64,000 nt of DNA, from positions 124,001 to 188,000 of the forward strand of contig CBDFFN010000010.1 in assembly GCA_965246795.1 (NCBI GenBank), given 5' to 3'. Both the position numbers and the translations under genes were made by a program. This document shows, piece by piece, positions 35,173 to 43,780 of the stretch. Source of the DNA: JAJXWB01 sp965246795. GTDB lineage: Bacteria > Pseudomonadota > Alphaproteobacteria > Rhizobiales > Beijerinckiaceae. Positions within the stretch are counted from its first letter, which is position 1; each line of letters begins with the position of its first letter. Below the pieces are notes generated by a model. That model saw only the letters and a list, made by a program, of their open reading frames with translations. It was not told the DNA's origin and ran no database searches.

Positions 35173-35781
35173 TTACAGGATGTAGAGCCGGTCGGGCAGA
35201 TCATCCGCCTCGCCGGTCGGCGGCGCGCGCTCGGCGAGCAGTGCGCCGCAGCGCTCGATCGCGGCGATGAATCCGCCGACGATGTCGCCGGTGCGCATCG
35301 ATACGACGAGCGCGTCCACTGCGCCCTGCCATTCGTCGTCGTGGACGTGAGCCGCGATGCCTTCGTCCGCGATGATGCGGGCGTAACGCTCGGCGAGCGA
35401 AACGAAAATCATCACGCCGCAGCGGCTCTTCGTCCGCGTCATGCCGCGCGCGAAGAACTGCTCGACCGCCTCGCGATGCGCACGGGCCCGCTGCACCGGC
35501 CGCGGCACAAGGCGCAGCCGCACAGGCCCCCAGGAGAAGAACGCCAACGCGACGACGAAGGCGACGAGCTGAAGGATGAGGACGCGCTGCACGCTCCATT
35601 GTGTCAGGAAGAGCAGGAGCCAGGGCAGCGCGAGCGCGAGGCCGGCGGCCCAGAGCGCCGCGACATGCACGTAGGCCGACGAGCCCCGCGCAAGCACGCA
35701 GACGATTTCGCCGGCCGTTGTGCTTTCCGCCGTTCGGATCGCCGCAGCGATGCGGGCGTGGTCGGGCTCCGTGATCATCAC
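35173..35781 (-). CDS. TPM domain membrane protein
   Basis: 202 residues. An N-terminal TPM-like start (ARIAAAIRTAESTTAGEIVCVLA) is interrupted by two transmembrane helices (about 38-80), after which the domain resumes (RCGVMIFVSLAERYARIIAD). This split layout matches the second TPM protein found downstream of LemA-TPM pairs. Overlaps the upstream TPM gene by 4 nt (ATGA). Likely part of an envelope complex with LemA; biochemical role unproven. Confidence 0.85.
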   Translation of the reverse strand: MMITEPDHARIAAAIRTAESTTAGEIVCVLARGSSAYVHVAALWAAGLALALPWLLLFLTQWSVQRVLILQLVAFVVALAFFSWGPVRLRLVPRPVQRARAHREAVEQFFARGMTRTKSRCGVMIFVSLAERYARIIADEGIAAHVHDDEWQGAVDALVVSMRTGDIVGGFIAAIERCGALLAERAPPTGEADDLPDRLYIL

Positions 35782-36569
35782 CAGCTCCCCGAGGCGCCAC
35801 CGCCACCCGATGATCCGCCTCCGCCGGAGAAGCCGCCGCTATCGCCTCCGCTGCTCCCGCTCGTCCAGGAGCCGCCGCCCCACGAAGAGCCGGAACTCCA
35901 GCCGCCGCCGGGCGGCCCCGGAAGGAATACACTCTGGTTGCCACGACGAACCCATCGACCGGGCCCTCGCGCATTGCGCGACATGACCATCAAGATGATG
36001 ATCACGAGCACAATCACGAGAAACGGTATGGTGCCGTCGAATTCGTTGGCATCCTGCCGGACCTTGATCTTGCGGTGCCATTCCGACTGATCGTTGGTCA
36101 TGGCCTCGATCAGCGCATCGACGCCGGCCGTGACACCGCCAGAAAAATCAGCGGCTTTGAATTTCGGCACGATGGCGCTGGAGATGATCACCGACGACAG
36201 AGCGTCGGTGATCGTGCCCTCCATGCCGTAGCCGACTTCGACGCGGACTTTCCTTTCGGTCGGCGCGACAACCAACAACACGCCGTTGTTGCTCTTCGCC
36301 TCACCGAGCCTCCACGCACGAAACAGTCCGTTGGCGAAGGTTTCGATGTCGTTGTCCTGCAGTGACGGCACGGTCGCGACGACAAGCTGGATCGACGAGC
36401 GGTTTTCCAGATCGGCAAGCTTGCTTTCGAGCGCGCTGCGCGTCGCAGTCGAAAGCAAATTTGCGCCGTCGTTGACGCGGCCGGTGAGCGGCGGCCACGC
36501 GATTGCCGCCAGCGCCGCGCAAAGAAACGAGATCAGCAGCGCGGCCGAAAGACCGGCGCGCTTTGTCAT
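35778..36569 (-). CDS. TPM domain protein with Gly/Ser-rich tail (YgcG-like)
   Basis: 263 residues: signal peptide (about 1-24), a TPM domain (about 28-150, with VNDGANLLS and VGYGMEGTITD), a transmembrane helix (about 183-198) and a low-complexity tail of Gly, Ser and Trp ending SSGGGGASGSW. The YgcG/TPM family is often encoded with LemA, as here. The domain has been linked to photosystem II repair phosphatase in plants, but the bacterial role is not settled. Confidence 0.88.
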   Translation of the reverse strand: MTKRAGLSAALLISFLCAALAAIAWPPLTGRVNDGANLLSTATRSALESKLADLENRSSIQLVVATVPSLQDNDIETFANGLFRAWRLGEAKSNNGVLLVVAPTERKVRVEVGYGMEGTITDALSSVIISSAIVPKFKAADFSGGVTAGVDALIEAMTNDQSEWHRKIKVRQDANEFDGTIPFLVIVLVIIILMVMSRNARGPGRWVRRGNQSVFLPGPPGGGWSSGSSWGGGSWTSGSSGGDSGGFSGGGGSSGGGGASGSW

Positions 36570-36592
36570 GCACCTAGACGCGCAAAGATGCG

Positions 36593-37183
36593 TCAGAACT
36601 TCACCGTCGGGGGTTTCTGCGCATCATCCGACGCCGCAAATTCAGCCATCGGCTTCGCGCCGGTAACCTTCGCCCAGATGAGCGTCGGGAAGGTGCGGAC
36701 CGCTGTGTTAAATTGGCGCACGGCCTCGACATAGTCGCGGCGCGCAACGCCGATACGGTTTTCCGTGCCTTCGAGCTGGCTCTGCAAAGCAAGAAAATTC
36801 GCGTTGGATTTGAGGTCCGGATAGGCCTCCGACACCGCGATCAGCCGGCCGAGCGCGCCGGACAACTGGTTCTGCGCATCCTGGAACTGCTTCAGCTTCT
36901 CGGGATCGGTGAGCTGCGACGCATCGATCTTCGTTTGCGTCGCCTTGGCGCGCGCCTCGATCACCGCCGTCAGCGTGTCCTTCTCCTGCTTCGCGTAGCC
37001 CTGCACGGTGGCGACGAGATTGGGAATGAGATCGGCACGGCGCTGGTACTGATTCTGCACATCGCCCCAGCGCGCCTTCGCCGACTCTTCGAGCGTCGGA
37101 ATCGTGTTGTAGCCGCAGGACGACACGGCCAGTCCGATGAGGAGAACGCCGACGATCGTGCGTAGGCGAGTGAAAGCGGACAT
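36593..37183 (-). CDS. LemA family lipoprotein
   Basis: 196 residues from the ATG at 37183 with GGAG upstream. A lipoprotein signal with lipobox VSSC (Cys near residue 23) is followed by GYNTIPTLEESAKARWGDVQN and a long helical LemA domain (NQYQRRADLIPNLV, ENRIGVARRDYVEAVRQFN). First gene of a LemA-TPM-TPM group, and perhaps the MsbA-like gene is in the same transcript. A TATATA at 37219-37224 could be its -10 box. Confidence 0.92.
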   Translation of the reverse strand: MSAFTRLRTIVGVLLIGLAVSSCGYNTIPTLEESAKARWGDVQNQYQRRADLIPNLVATVQGYAKQEKDTLTAVIEARAKATQTKIDASQLTDPEKLKQFQDAQNQLSGALGRLIAVSEAYPDLKSNANFLALQSQLEGTENRIGVARRDYVEAVRQFNTAVRTFPTLIWAKVTGAKPMAEFAASDDAQKPPTVKF

Positions 37184-37303
37184 GGAGGCTCCGTGACGGC
37201 TCCGGGAAATGCGTTGGCTATATACAGACGCGGCACGGTGTCCAACAGCGCGCCCTTGCGAGGCGAACCGGTCGCGCCCACCTGCCGCTCGCGCATTCAG
37301 ATG

Positions 37304-37352
37304 GAGCATGTCCTCCTTCGCCAAACCGGGTCCACTTCGGCGAGACATGCTC
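37304..37352 (-). repeat. GAGCATG-type 49-bp palindromic element, inverted copy
   Basis: On the minus strand it matches the 49-bp module at 42481-42529 at 45 of 49 positions by eye. It lacks the second module. Located between the divergent LemA and EI24/CysZ-like genes. Confidence 0.9.
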
Positions 37353-37365
37353 TGGCGGAGGTTCG

Positions 37366-38082
37366 ATGCTTTTCACGATGATCGGCGCGGCCGTCGCCGC
37401 GATGCGGCAGACGTTGTCGCCGCCGTTCCGTTCCGTGCTCTGGAAAGTGCTGGCGCTGACGATCGCCTTACTGGCGCTCGCTTGGGCCGGCCTCGACAAG
37501 CTTCTCGTCGGCTTCATCGCCGCAGCGCCGTGGCCGTGGTTGCAGATAACGCTGTCGGTCGTGACCGGCATCGGTCTCGTCTTCGCGCTCGCCTTCGTGC
37601 TGGCGCCCGTGTCGATGCTCGTCGCCGGCTTCTTCCTCGACGACCTCGCCGAGAAGGTGGAGCGCACCGATCCGCGGTTTCCGCCGGGCCGCGCGCTACC
37701 GGCAGGCGCGGCGGTCTGGCTGGCCTCGAAATTCGCGCTCGTGTCCGTTCTGGTGAACCTGCTCGCGCTCGCCGTCTTCCTGCTGCCCGGCGTCAACGCG
37801 ATCGTCTTCGTCGTCGCCAACGCCTATCTTTTCGGCCGCGAATATTTCGAGCTTGCTGCGCTGCGCTACCGTCCGGTCGAGGAGGTGCGGCTTCTGCGCC
37901 GCGCGCATCGGTTCGAGATTTTCATTGCCGGGCTTTTCATTGCCGTCATCGTCGCCGTGCCAATCGTCAACCTGTTGACGCCGCTGTTCGGGACGGCCTT
38001 CATGGTGCGGCTGCACCGGCAGATGGGCTTTGTGCCGATGGCACCCGCGTCCGTGGCGCGTGAGAGCTACGCCAGCCGCTGA
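37366..38082 (+). CDS. EI24 domain / CysZ-like membrane protein
   Basis: 238 residues with four probable transmembrane segments (about 27-45, 55-85, 120-155, 180-205) and a cytosolic loop between. NAYLFGREYFELAALR matches the EI24/CysZ family, which includes sulfate permease CysZ. No cysteine-synthesis genes are adjacent, so sulfate transport is only a possibility. Its 3' end overlaps the convergent NDUFA9-like gene by 16 nt. Confidence 0.85.
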   Translation: MLFTMIGAAVAAMRQTLSPPFRSVLWKVLALTIALLALAWAGLDKLLVGFIAAAPWPWLQITLSVVTGIGLVFALAFVLAPVSMLVAGFFLDDLAEKVERTDPRFPPGRALPAGAAVWLASKFALVSVLVNLLALAVFLLPGVNAIVFVVANAYLFGREYFELAALRYRPVEEVRLLRRAHRFEIFIAGLFIAVIVAVPIVNLLTPLFGTAFMVRLHRQMGFVPMAPASVARESYASR

Positions 38083-39065
38083 CCTTCGAACTGTCCCGTC
38101 TTGCGATAGCGCCAGAGATAGGACGGCACGATCGCGCGATAGCCTTCGGCCATAATGCCAAGTCCTTCGAGCGTGCGCCTCTCGGCAATCGCAGCCGCGG
38201 AAACGATGTTGTCGGTCTCCAGCAGCTTCACTTGATCGCGCGTCGTGGTCAGCACTGGCGGAAAGAGCCCGAGCGAGGCTTTCGAGGCGATCTCGGTGCC
38301 GAGCGCCATCAGCCGCCCGACCGAGAACGGCAACGGAACGATCACGGGCTTGCGATGCGTTTCCTTGCACACGAAAGCGACGAGTTCGCGGAACGTCTCG
38401 ATGTCCGGCCCGCCGAGCTCATAAACGCCGGGTGCCACGCCGCCTTCGAGCGATGTTGCCACAGCTTCCGCGACATCGCCGACGAAAACCGGCTGGAATT
38501 TCGTATCTCCGCCGATCAGCGGCAGCGCCGGCAGCATCCGCGACAACAGCGCGAAGCGGTTGAAGAAGGAATCTTCCGGCCCGAACACGATCGACGGACG
38601 CAAGATGACAGCGGCGGGGATGGCCTCGCGCACGGCGCCTTCGGCCTGCGCCTTCGTCTTCGCGTAGGTCGATGCAGCATCGGCATCCGCGCCGAGCGCC
38701 GACATCTGCACGAAGCGGCCGATCCCGAGCGCGGCTGCCTCCTGCGCAACAGCCTTGCCGCCCGCGGCATGCACGGCGTCGAAACGCTGCTGGCCCGATT
38801 CCGACAGAAGGCCGACGAGGTTCACGACGGCCTTCGCATCGTGCAGCGCCGTGCGGATCGAGTCAGGGAAGCGCAGGTTTGCCTGCACGGCGTGGATTTG
38901 CCCGACGCGGCCGAGCGGCTGGAGATGGAATGCGAGGTCCGGACGGCGGCATGCGACTCGCACACGCCAGCCGCGTGCTGCCAGCGCGCGGACGACGTGC
39001 CGCCCGATGAACCCCGAACCGCCGAACACGGTCACCAGATCGTCGTCGTGCGCCGTCGGCCCCAT
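38067..39065 (-). CDS. NDUFA9-like NAD(P)-binding protein (atypical short-chain reductase)
   Basis: 332 residues. Rossmann motif GGSGFIG (15-21), then RFVQMSALGADADAASTYAKTKAQAEGAV, a YxxxK-like site, and ILRPSIVFGPEDSFFNRFA, a block typical of the complex I NDUFA9-type family in alphaproteobacteria. NDUFA9 is an accessory subunit of mitochondrial complex I; bacterial homologues may aid quinone or complex I biogenesis. A 365-nt gap lies upstream, largely filled by the 6S RNA. Confidence 0.9.
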   Translation of the reverse strand: MGPTAHDDDLVTVFGGSGFIGRHVVRALAARGWRVRVACRRPDLAFHLQPLGRVGQIHAVQANLRFPDSIRTALHDAKAVVNLVGLLSESGQQRFDAVHAAGGKAVAQEAAALGIGRFVQMSALGADADAASTYAKTKAQAEGAVREAIPAAVILRPSIVFGPEDSFFNRFALLSRMLPALPLIGGDTKFQPVFVGDVAEAVATSLEGGVAPGVYELGGPDIETFRELVAFVCKETHRKPVIVPLPFSVGRLMALGTEIASKASLGLFPPVLTTTRDQVKLLETDNIVSAAAIAERRTLEGLGIMAEGYRAIVPSYLWRYRKTGQFEGQRLA

Positions 39066-39164
39066 CGCATCACCACTCTTATGTCGACGCGGTGATAGGC
39101 GAGGGGCGTGCCAGTGTACAGGCGCTGCACCGTCGCATCGCTCTGGCGTCGCTGCAGAGATTGC

Positions 39165-39325
39165 CCTACATTGGCGTTGCGGTGCTGCGGGGCGCGTGAT
39201 GGACTATATTCCCCGGGGCCTTACGATCTCTACGGGAGCTGTCCCTGTCCTTGCCCGTGGGCTTGGGCACATGGCGCCCACCTACTTCTGTAGGTTCCCG
39301 GGATCGTCGTCCCACGGCCTTTGCG
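39165..39325 (+). ncRNA. ssrS: 6S RNA (SsrS), approximate boundaries
   Basis: The segment contains the sequence landmarks of alphaproteobacterial 6S RNA: CCCCGGGGCCTTACGATCTC, GGGAGCTGTCCCTG, GCCCGTGGGCTTGGGCACAT, CCCACCTACTTCTGTAGG and TTCCCGGGATCG. GTGGGC/GCCCAC and CCTAC/GTAGG form internal hairpins. It lies directly upstream of the 5-formyltetrahydrofolate cyclo-ligase gene, the classic ssrS-ygfA linkage. 6S RNA binds housekeeping RNA polymerase and tunes transcription by growth phase. Ends are estimates; TATATT at 39205 may be internal. Confidence 0.75.
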
Positions 39326-39336
39326 GCCCGCACTCT

Positions 39337-39384
39337 TCTCTTGGACGCGAGTCCTTCGTGTCTCTTGGACGCGAGTCCTTCGTC
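39337..39384 (+). repeat. 24-bp perfect tandem duplication between 6S RNA and 5-FCL gene
   Basis: Two adjacent 24-nt units, differing only at the last base. Each holds a mini-hairpin GGAC-GCGA-GTCC (39343-39354 and 39367-39378). It lies in the leader of the cyclo-ligase gene, so it would form two small stem-loops in the 6S precursor or mRNA. Could vary in copy number between strains. Confidence 0.85.
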
Positions 39385-39430
39385 GCAGAAGTCTGTCAAC
39401 TTTTGCGGGACGTGCGCAACGCTGCCGACG

Positions 39431-40012
39431 ATGCGCGCAATTAAGTCGGACTTGCGCCGCCACGCCTTTGCGCGACGTGATCTCGTGTCGCCGGACGAAG
39501 CGCAAAAAGCTGCGAAAATCGTTGCGCGAAACGGCGTCGCTCTGGCGCGCGAATATCTGGCCGCGAGCGCGACGATTGCCGCCTACTGGTCTATCCGCAG
39601 CGAGTTGCACACGCGACCTTTGTTCGACGCGCTGATACGCGCGGGCTTTCGCACGGCGCTGCCGGTGACACGCGAAACGCGCACGCCGATGATCTTTCGC
39701 CTCTGGTCGCCCGGCGATGATTTTTCCCGCGGGGTGCTGGGAAATTCCGAGCCGCCCGACAATGCTGCGATTGTCGTTCCGTCGCTCGTCTTCGCGCCAC
39801 TCGCCGTCTTCGATGCACATGGCGGCCGTATCGGGCACGGTTCCGGCCACTACGACACAACGATGCAGGCGCTGCGGCTGAATGGACCCGTGCTGTACGT
39901 CGGACTTGCCTTCGATTGTCAGGAGGTCGAAACCGTTCCGCTGGAACCGCACGACATCAGGCTCGACATGATCCTCACCGAAACGCGAAGTCTTCGAACG
40001 GGAGCGCACTGA
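39431..40012 (+). CDS. 5-formyltetrahydrofolate cyclo-ligase
   Basis: 193 residues from the ATG at 39431. Converts 5-formyl-THF to 5,10-methenyl-THF with ATP. The C-terminal RIGHGSGHYD (133-142) is the GxGxGxxD nucleotide/substrate motif of the family. LPVTRETRTPMIFRLW and ALPV are typical. Homologous to E. coli YgfA (FAU1). Position after 6S RNA is conserved across proteobacteria; the metallophosphoesterase gene follows after 4 nt. Confidence 0.94.
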   Translation: MRAIKSDLRRHAFARRDLVSPDEAQKAAKIVARNGVALAREYLAASATIAAYWSIRSELHTRPLFDALIRAGFRTALPVTRETRTPMIFRLWSPGDDFSRGVLGNSEPPDNAAIVVPSLVFAPLAVFDAHGGRIGHGSGHYDTTMQALRLNGPVLYVGLAFDCQEVETVPLEPHDIRLDMILTETRSLRTGAH

Positions 40013-40016
40013 ACCG

Positions 40017-40829
40017 ATGCGGATTCTCTTCGTCGGCGATGTCGTCGGCCGCTCGGGCCGCGATGCGATCGAGCGGTATCTGTCAAAGCTACGCACGCAG
40101 CTCGCGGCAGATTTCGTCGTCGTCAATGGCGAGAATGCTGCCGGCGGCTTTGGCATCACGGAAGCGGTCTGCGACGAACTCCTCGCGCATGGCGCCGATT
40201 GCGTCACGCTCGGCAACCATTCCTTCGACCAACGCGAGGCGCTCGTCTTCATCGAGCGGCAACCGAGGTTGCTGCGCCCCGTCAACTATCCCAAGGGAAC
40301 GCCCGGCCGCGGCGCTTTTCTCTACGAGAGCGCGGGTGGCGCGCGCGTGCTCGTCATGAACGTCATGGGCCGCATTTTCATGGACGCGCTCGACGACCCA
40401 TTCCTGGCGGTCGACGCCGAGATCGAACGCTGCCCGCTTGGCCACGGATGCGATGCCATTCTCGTCGACATCCACGCCGAGGCGACGAGCGAGAAGATGG
40501 CCTTCGCGCACCACCTCGACGGTCGCGCAACGCTCGTTGTCGGCACACATACGCACGTGCCGACCGCCGACGCCCGCGTGCTGCCGGGTGGCACCGCCGC
40601 CATGACCGACGCCGGCATGACCGGCGATTACGATTCCGTCATCGGCATGGACAAGGAAGAACCGATCCGCCGCTTCATCCGCAAGACGCCCGGCGCGCGC
40701 TTCGAGCCGGCCTCGGGCGAGGCGACGCTTTGCGGCGTGCTCGTCGAGACACGGCCCAACGGGCTCGCCGCGCGCATCGCACCGGTTCGGGTAGGCGGGA
40801 CACTCGATCCGGCACTCCCCGCTTGGTGA
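40017..40829 (+). CDS. YmdB-like metallophosphoesterase (TIGR00282 family)
   Basis: 270 residues. Di-metal site residues: D8 (VGDVVG), E39/N40 (NGENAAGG), N67/H68 (GNHSFD), then DIHAEATSEK and GTHTHVPTAD. Homologues such as Bacillus YmdB hydrolyse cyclic nucleotides (2',3'-cNMP or cAMP). It is 4 nt behind the 5-FCL gene, a pairing frequent in rhizobia. Cytosolic. Confidence 0.93.
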   Translation: MRILFVGDVVGRSGRDAIERYLSKLRTQLAADFVVVNGENAAGGFGITEAVCDELLAHGADCVTLGNHSFDQREALVFIERQPRLLRPVNYPKGTPGRGAFLYESAGGARVLVMNVMGRIFMDALDDPFLAVDAEIERCPLGHGCDAILVDIHAEATSEKMAFAHHLDGRATLVVGTHTHVPTADARVLPGGTAAMTDAGMTGDYDSVIGMDKEEPIRRFIRKTPGARFEPASGEATLCGVLVETRPNGLAARIAPVRVGGTLDPALPAW

Positions 40830-40900
40830 GTGCAATAGTCCAGGGAATGGCCTAGTTTGCCGACGAAACGAGCCATAGAGCCCGGTCGGGAGATACAGGT

Positions 40901-42481
40901 ATGAGCACCGCGATCCGCAAATTGTCGTCGATGGACGCGTCGTTCCTCTATCTCGAGACGCCCGAGATGCCGATGCACATCGGCTCGATCGCGATCTTCA
41001 AATTGCCCGAGAATTACGACGGCAGCTTCTTCGAGACCTTCAAGTCGATGGTGAGCGAGCGGTTGCATCTCGCGCCGATCCTGCAATCGAAACTGTCGCA
41101 GACGCCGCTCGACATCGACAATCCGTCGTGGGTTCACGACGACCAGTTCGACATTGACCGCCACATCTTACGCGGATCGCTTCCGGCACCGTACGATCGC
41201 CCGACGCTGGAGCGCATCGCAGGCTGGATGCACGCGAAGCTCCTCAACCGCGCGCGTCCTCTTTGGGAATTCTACGTGTTCGAGGGCCTCGCGAACAACG
41301 AGGTCGGCCTTTACTCGAAGGTGCACCACGCCTGCATTGATGGCGGCGCTGGCGCGGCCCTGACCGAGATCGTCTACGACATCACGCCGGTGCCGCGGAA
41401 AGTCTCGAAGGCTGCGCCGCAGGCGCCTGCGAAAGATACGCGCGAAGTCGCGCAGAACTTCATGGACCAATACATGAAGCTTTGGACGCAACCGCCCGCG
41501 CAAGCGCGCGAGGGCATGGCGGCGATCAACCTGCCGCGTTCCGGCCGCACCGATCTGGGCTCGGTCCTGTTCGACAATGCGATGCACCAGATCGAATCGT
41601 CGATGCGCTTCGTCAGCGGCCTGCCCGACATTGCGAAGACGCTCTCCGAAATGGCAGGGGCAGCACTCGGCAAGGAATCGCGCGAGAAAATGGCCGACCT
41701 GATCGCGCCTGCGACACCGCTCAACAAGGCGATTTCGTCGGAGCGGTCCTATGCCGCTGTCACCATCTCGCTGTCACGCGCGAAGGCGGTTGCGAAAGCG
41801 GCCGGTGGCAAGCTCAACGACGTCGTCATGGCGGTGTCGAGCGGTGTGTTGCGGCGCTATCTTCTCGAACGCGGCGCACTGCCTGACAAATCGCTGACAG
41901 CCGCCGTTCCGATCTCGTTGCGGGAGGAAGGCAACCAGGATTCGAACAACCAGGTGTTCGGCATGGTGTGCGCGATCGCGACCGATGTCGCCGATCCGAA
42001 GGCGCGGCTGGAACGCATCATTGGCGAGTCGACGAAGGCGAAAGAGATGTCGAGCCCGCTGCGGCCGCTGATGCCGCACATCCAGAATATGGCACCGCTG
42101 GGCGCACCGATCGTCGTGCAGATGCTGGCACTGCTCTACAGCCGCTCAAATCTCGCTGATATTCTTCCGCCGCCCGCGAACGTGACGATTTCCAACGTAC
42201 CCGGTCCGCGAAAGACGCTTTACGCCGTCGGCGCGGAACTCCTGAATATCTATCCCGTGTCGATCGCGGTACATGGGCTCGCGCTCAACATCACCGTGCA
42301 GTCGTATCGCGACCAGCTCGACTTCGGTCTGATTGCGGGCGCTAATATCATTCCGAACCTGCAGGGCATGGCGCAAGGCATCCCGCATGAACTGGAGGCG
42401 CTGGAAGCCGCATTCGGTCTCGATCAAGCGTCGCCACCGCCAGCGCCGGCTGCCACCGAAAACGCGCAAGCGCTGCACTAG
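40901..42481 (+). CDS. Wax ester synthase/diacylglycerol acyltransferase (WS/DGAT)
   Basis: 526 residues. The condensing motif HHACIDG (HHxxxDG) is at 142-148; the N-terminus MSSMDASFLYLE-type block (SSMDASFLYLETPEMPMH) and the C-terminal NVPGPRKTLYAVGAEL motif are family signatures. It joins acyl-CoA to diacylglycerol or fatty alcohol, making storage lipids on the inner membrane. An isolated gene; no wax-related reductase is in view. The TAG stop is shared with a palindromic repeat. Shine-Dalgarno GGGAGA. Confidence 0.93.
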   Translation: MSTAIRKLSSMDASFLYLETPEMPMHIGSIAIFKLPENYDGSFFETFKSMVSERLHLAPILQSKLSQTPLDIDNPSWVHDDQFDIDRHILRGSLPAPYDRPTLERIAGWMHAKLLNRARPLWEFYVFEGLANNEVGLYSKVHHACIDGGAGAALTEIVYDITPVPRKVSKAAPQAPAKDTREVAQNFMDQYMKLWTQPPAQAREGMAAINLPRSGRTDLGSVLFDNAMHQIESSMRFVSGLPDIAKTLSEMAGAALGKESREKMADLIAPATPLNKAISSERSYAAVTISLSRAKAVAKAAGGKLNDVVMAVSSGVLRRYLLERGALPDKSLTAAVPISLREEGNQDSNNQVFGMVCAIATDVADPKARLERIIGESTKAKEMSSPLRPLMPHIQNMAPLGAPIVVQMLALLYSRSNLADILPPPANVTISNVPGPRKTLYAVGAELLNIYPVSIAVHGLALNITVQSYRDQLDFGLIAGANIIPNLQGMAQGIPHELEALEAAFGLDQASPPPAPAATENAQALH

Positions 42482-42593
42482 AGCATGTCCCGCCAAAGTG
42501 GACCCGGTTTGGCGAACAAGGACATGCTCAGGGATAAGGAATTGGCGCGAATCCCTTTCGACCGCGTGATCCCACGCGGTCGGGATGCGCGCT
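42481..42593. repeat. Composite GAGCATG-type palindromic element, copy 2
   Basis: Module A (42481-42529) has arms GAGCATGTC/GACATGCTC; module B (42542-42593) has the perfect stem CGACCGCGTG/CACGCGGTCG and ends TGCGCGCT. As in copy 1, its first base is the G of the preceding TAG stop. Confidence 0.9.
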
Positions 42594-42608
42594 AAGCGGA
42601 GTCAACTT

Positions 42609-42887
42609 ATGAAGATCACCGTCGACGTCGACATGACTCCGCAAGAGGCGCGGCAATTCATGGGACTGCCGGATGTGGCACCGATGCAGGCGAGCGCGAT
42701 GGCCGAGCTCGAGAAGCGTATGAAGGTCGAGATGGACCGCATCTCGCCGGAAGGGCTTTTGAAAACTTGGTTCGTCGACGCGCCGCAGACGGCGGATCGC
42801 ATGATGAAAATGTTCACGGGCCTGCTCGGCGCGGCGGTGCCGAAAAGCACCGAGCCGGCGAAACCGGCGGAGCCGCCGAAGAGCTGA
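42609..42887 (+). CDS. DUF6489 family small protein
   Basis: 92 residues from the ATG at 42609. It begins MKITVDVDMTPQEARQFMGLPDV, then an amphipathic helix (AMAELEKRMKVEMDRIS) and a Pro/Lys/Ala tail. This conserved alphaproteobacterial family is recognised from its MTPEEAR-FMGLPDV stretch. No signal peptide. It resembles phasin-like small helical proteins in size, but such a role is a guess prompted by the upstream lipid acyltransferase. Confidence 0.75.
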   Translation: MKITVDVDMTPQEARQFMGLPDVAPMQASAMAELEKRMKVEMDRISPEGLLKTWFVDAPQTADRMMKMFTGLLGAAVPKSTEPAKPAEPPKS

Positions 42888-43003
42888 TCGACTTGCGGCT
42901 TTTTGTCGTCATGCGGTGACGATGCGCTGTTGCGAGGCATGTAGGCAAGCGGCATAGTCGCAGCCCTTCCCAAGCAGTCTGCACTCCGATCGAAGGCGCG
43001 CGC

Positions 43004-43780
43004 GTGGACCTTCCCATCAATCATTTCAAACATGCGCTGACCGCGGGTCGCAGCCAGATCGGCTTCTGGTGCAGCCTCGCCAGTCACACGTCCGTCGAAA
43101 TCCTCGCCGGCTCGGGCTTCGATTGGCTGCTGCTCGACATGGAGCATTCGCCGAACGAGGGGCCACAGGTCCACACGCAATTGCAGGCGGTGATGGAACA
43201 TCGCGTGCAGCCCATCGTGCGTCCGCCGTGGAACGACGCCGTCATGATCAAGCGGCTGCTCGATCTCGGCGTGCAGACCTTGCTGCTCCCTGTCGTGCAG
43301 ACGGCGGAGGAAGCCGCCGCAGCCGTCGCCGCGACACGCTATCCGCCGAACGGCATCCGTGGTTTTGCGGGCGGTTCGCGCTCGTCGCGCTTCGGTCGCA
43401 TCGCCGATTATCACACGCGTTGCGAGGCGGAAATTTGCGTACTCGTGCAGGTCGAGACGCAACTCGGTCTCGATAATCTCGATGCCATCACGAAGACGGA
43501 AGGCGTCGATGGCGTTTTCATCGGACCGGGCGATCTCTCCGCAGCGATAGGCTATCTCGGCAAGCAGGGCGACGCGCATGTGCAGGCCGTGATCGTCGAT
43601 GCGATCAAGCGTATTCGCGCACTCGGCAAAGCGCCGGGTATTCTGACGCCGGACGAGGCGCTGGCGCGCAAATATATCGAGGCGGGAACGTTGTTCACGG
43701 CGGTCGGAACCGATTCCGGCCTGCTCGCGCGCCAGTCCGAAGCGCTGGCGAAGCGCTTCAAGGACACCACGCGTGGCTGA
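43004..43780 (+). CDS. HpcH/HpaI aldolase family protein
   Basis: 258 residues, GTG start. Class II pyruvate-dependent aldolase barrel. WLLLDMEHSPNE with the catalytic His region, the metal Glu in VLVQVETQLGL, IGPGDLSAAIG and a C-terminal substrate region are typical of 4-hydroxy-2-oxoheptanedioate or 2-dehydro-3-deoxyglucarate aldolases. It cleaves 4-hydroxy-2-oxo acids to pyruvate plus an aldehyde. Overlaps the FAD-oxidase gene by 8 nt. Confidence 0.9.
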   Translation: MDLPINHFKHALTAGRSQIGFWCSLASHTSVEILAGSGFDWLLLDMEHSPNEGPQVHTQLQAVMEHRVQPIVRPPWNDAVMIKRLLDLGVQTLLLPVVQTAEEAAAAVAATRYPPNGIRGFAGGSRSSRFGRIADYHTRCEAEICVLVQVETQLGLDNLDAITKTEGVDGVFIGPGDLSAAIGYLGKQGDAHVQAVIVDAIKRIRALGKAPGILTPDEALARKYIEAGTLFTAVGTDSGLLARQSEALAKRFKDTTRG

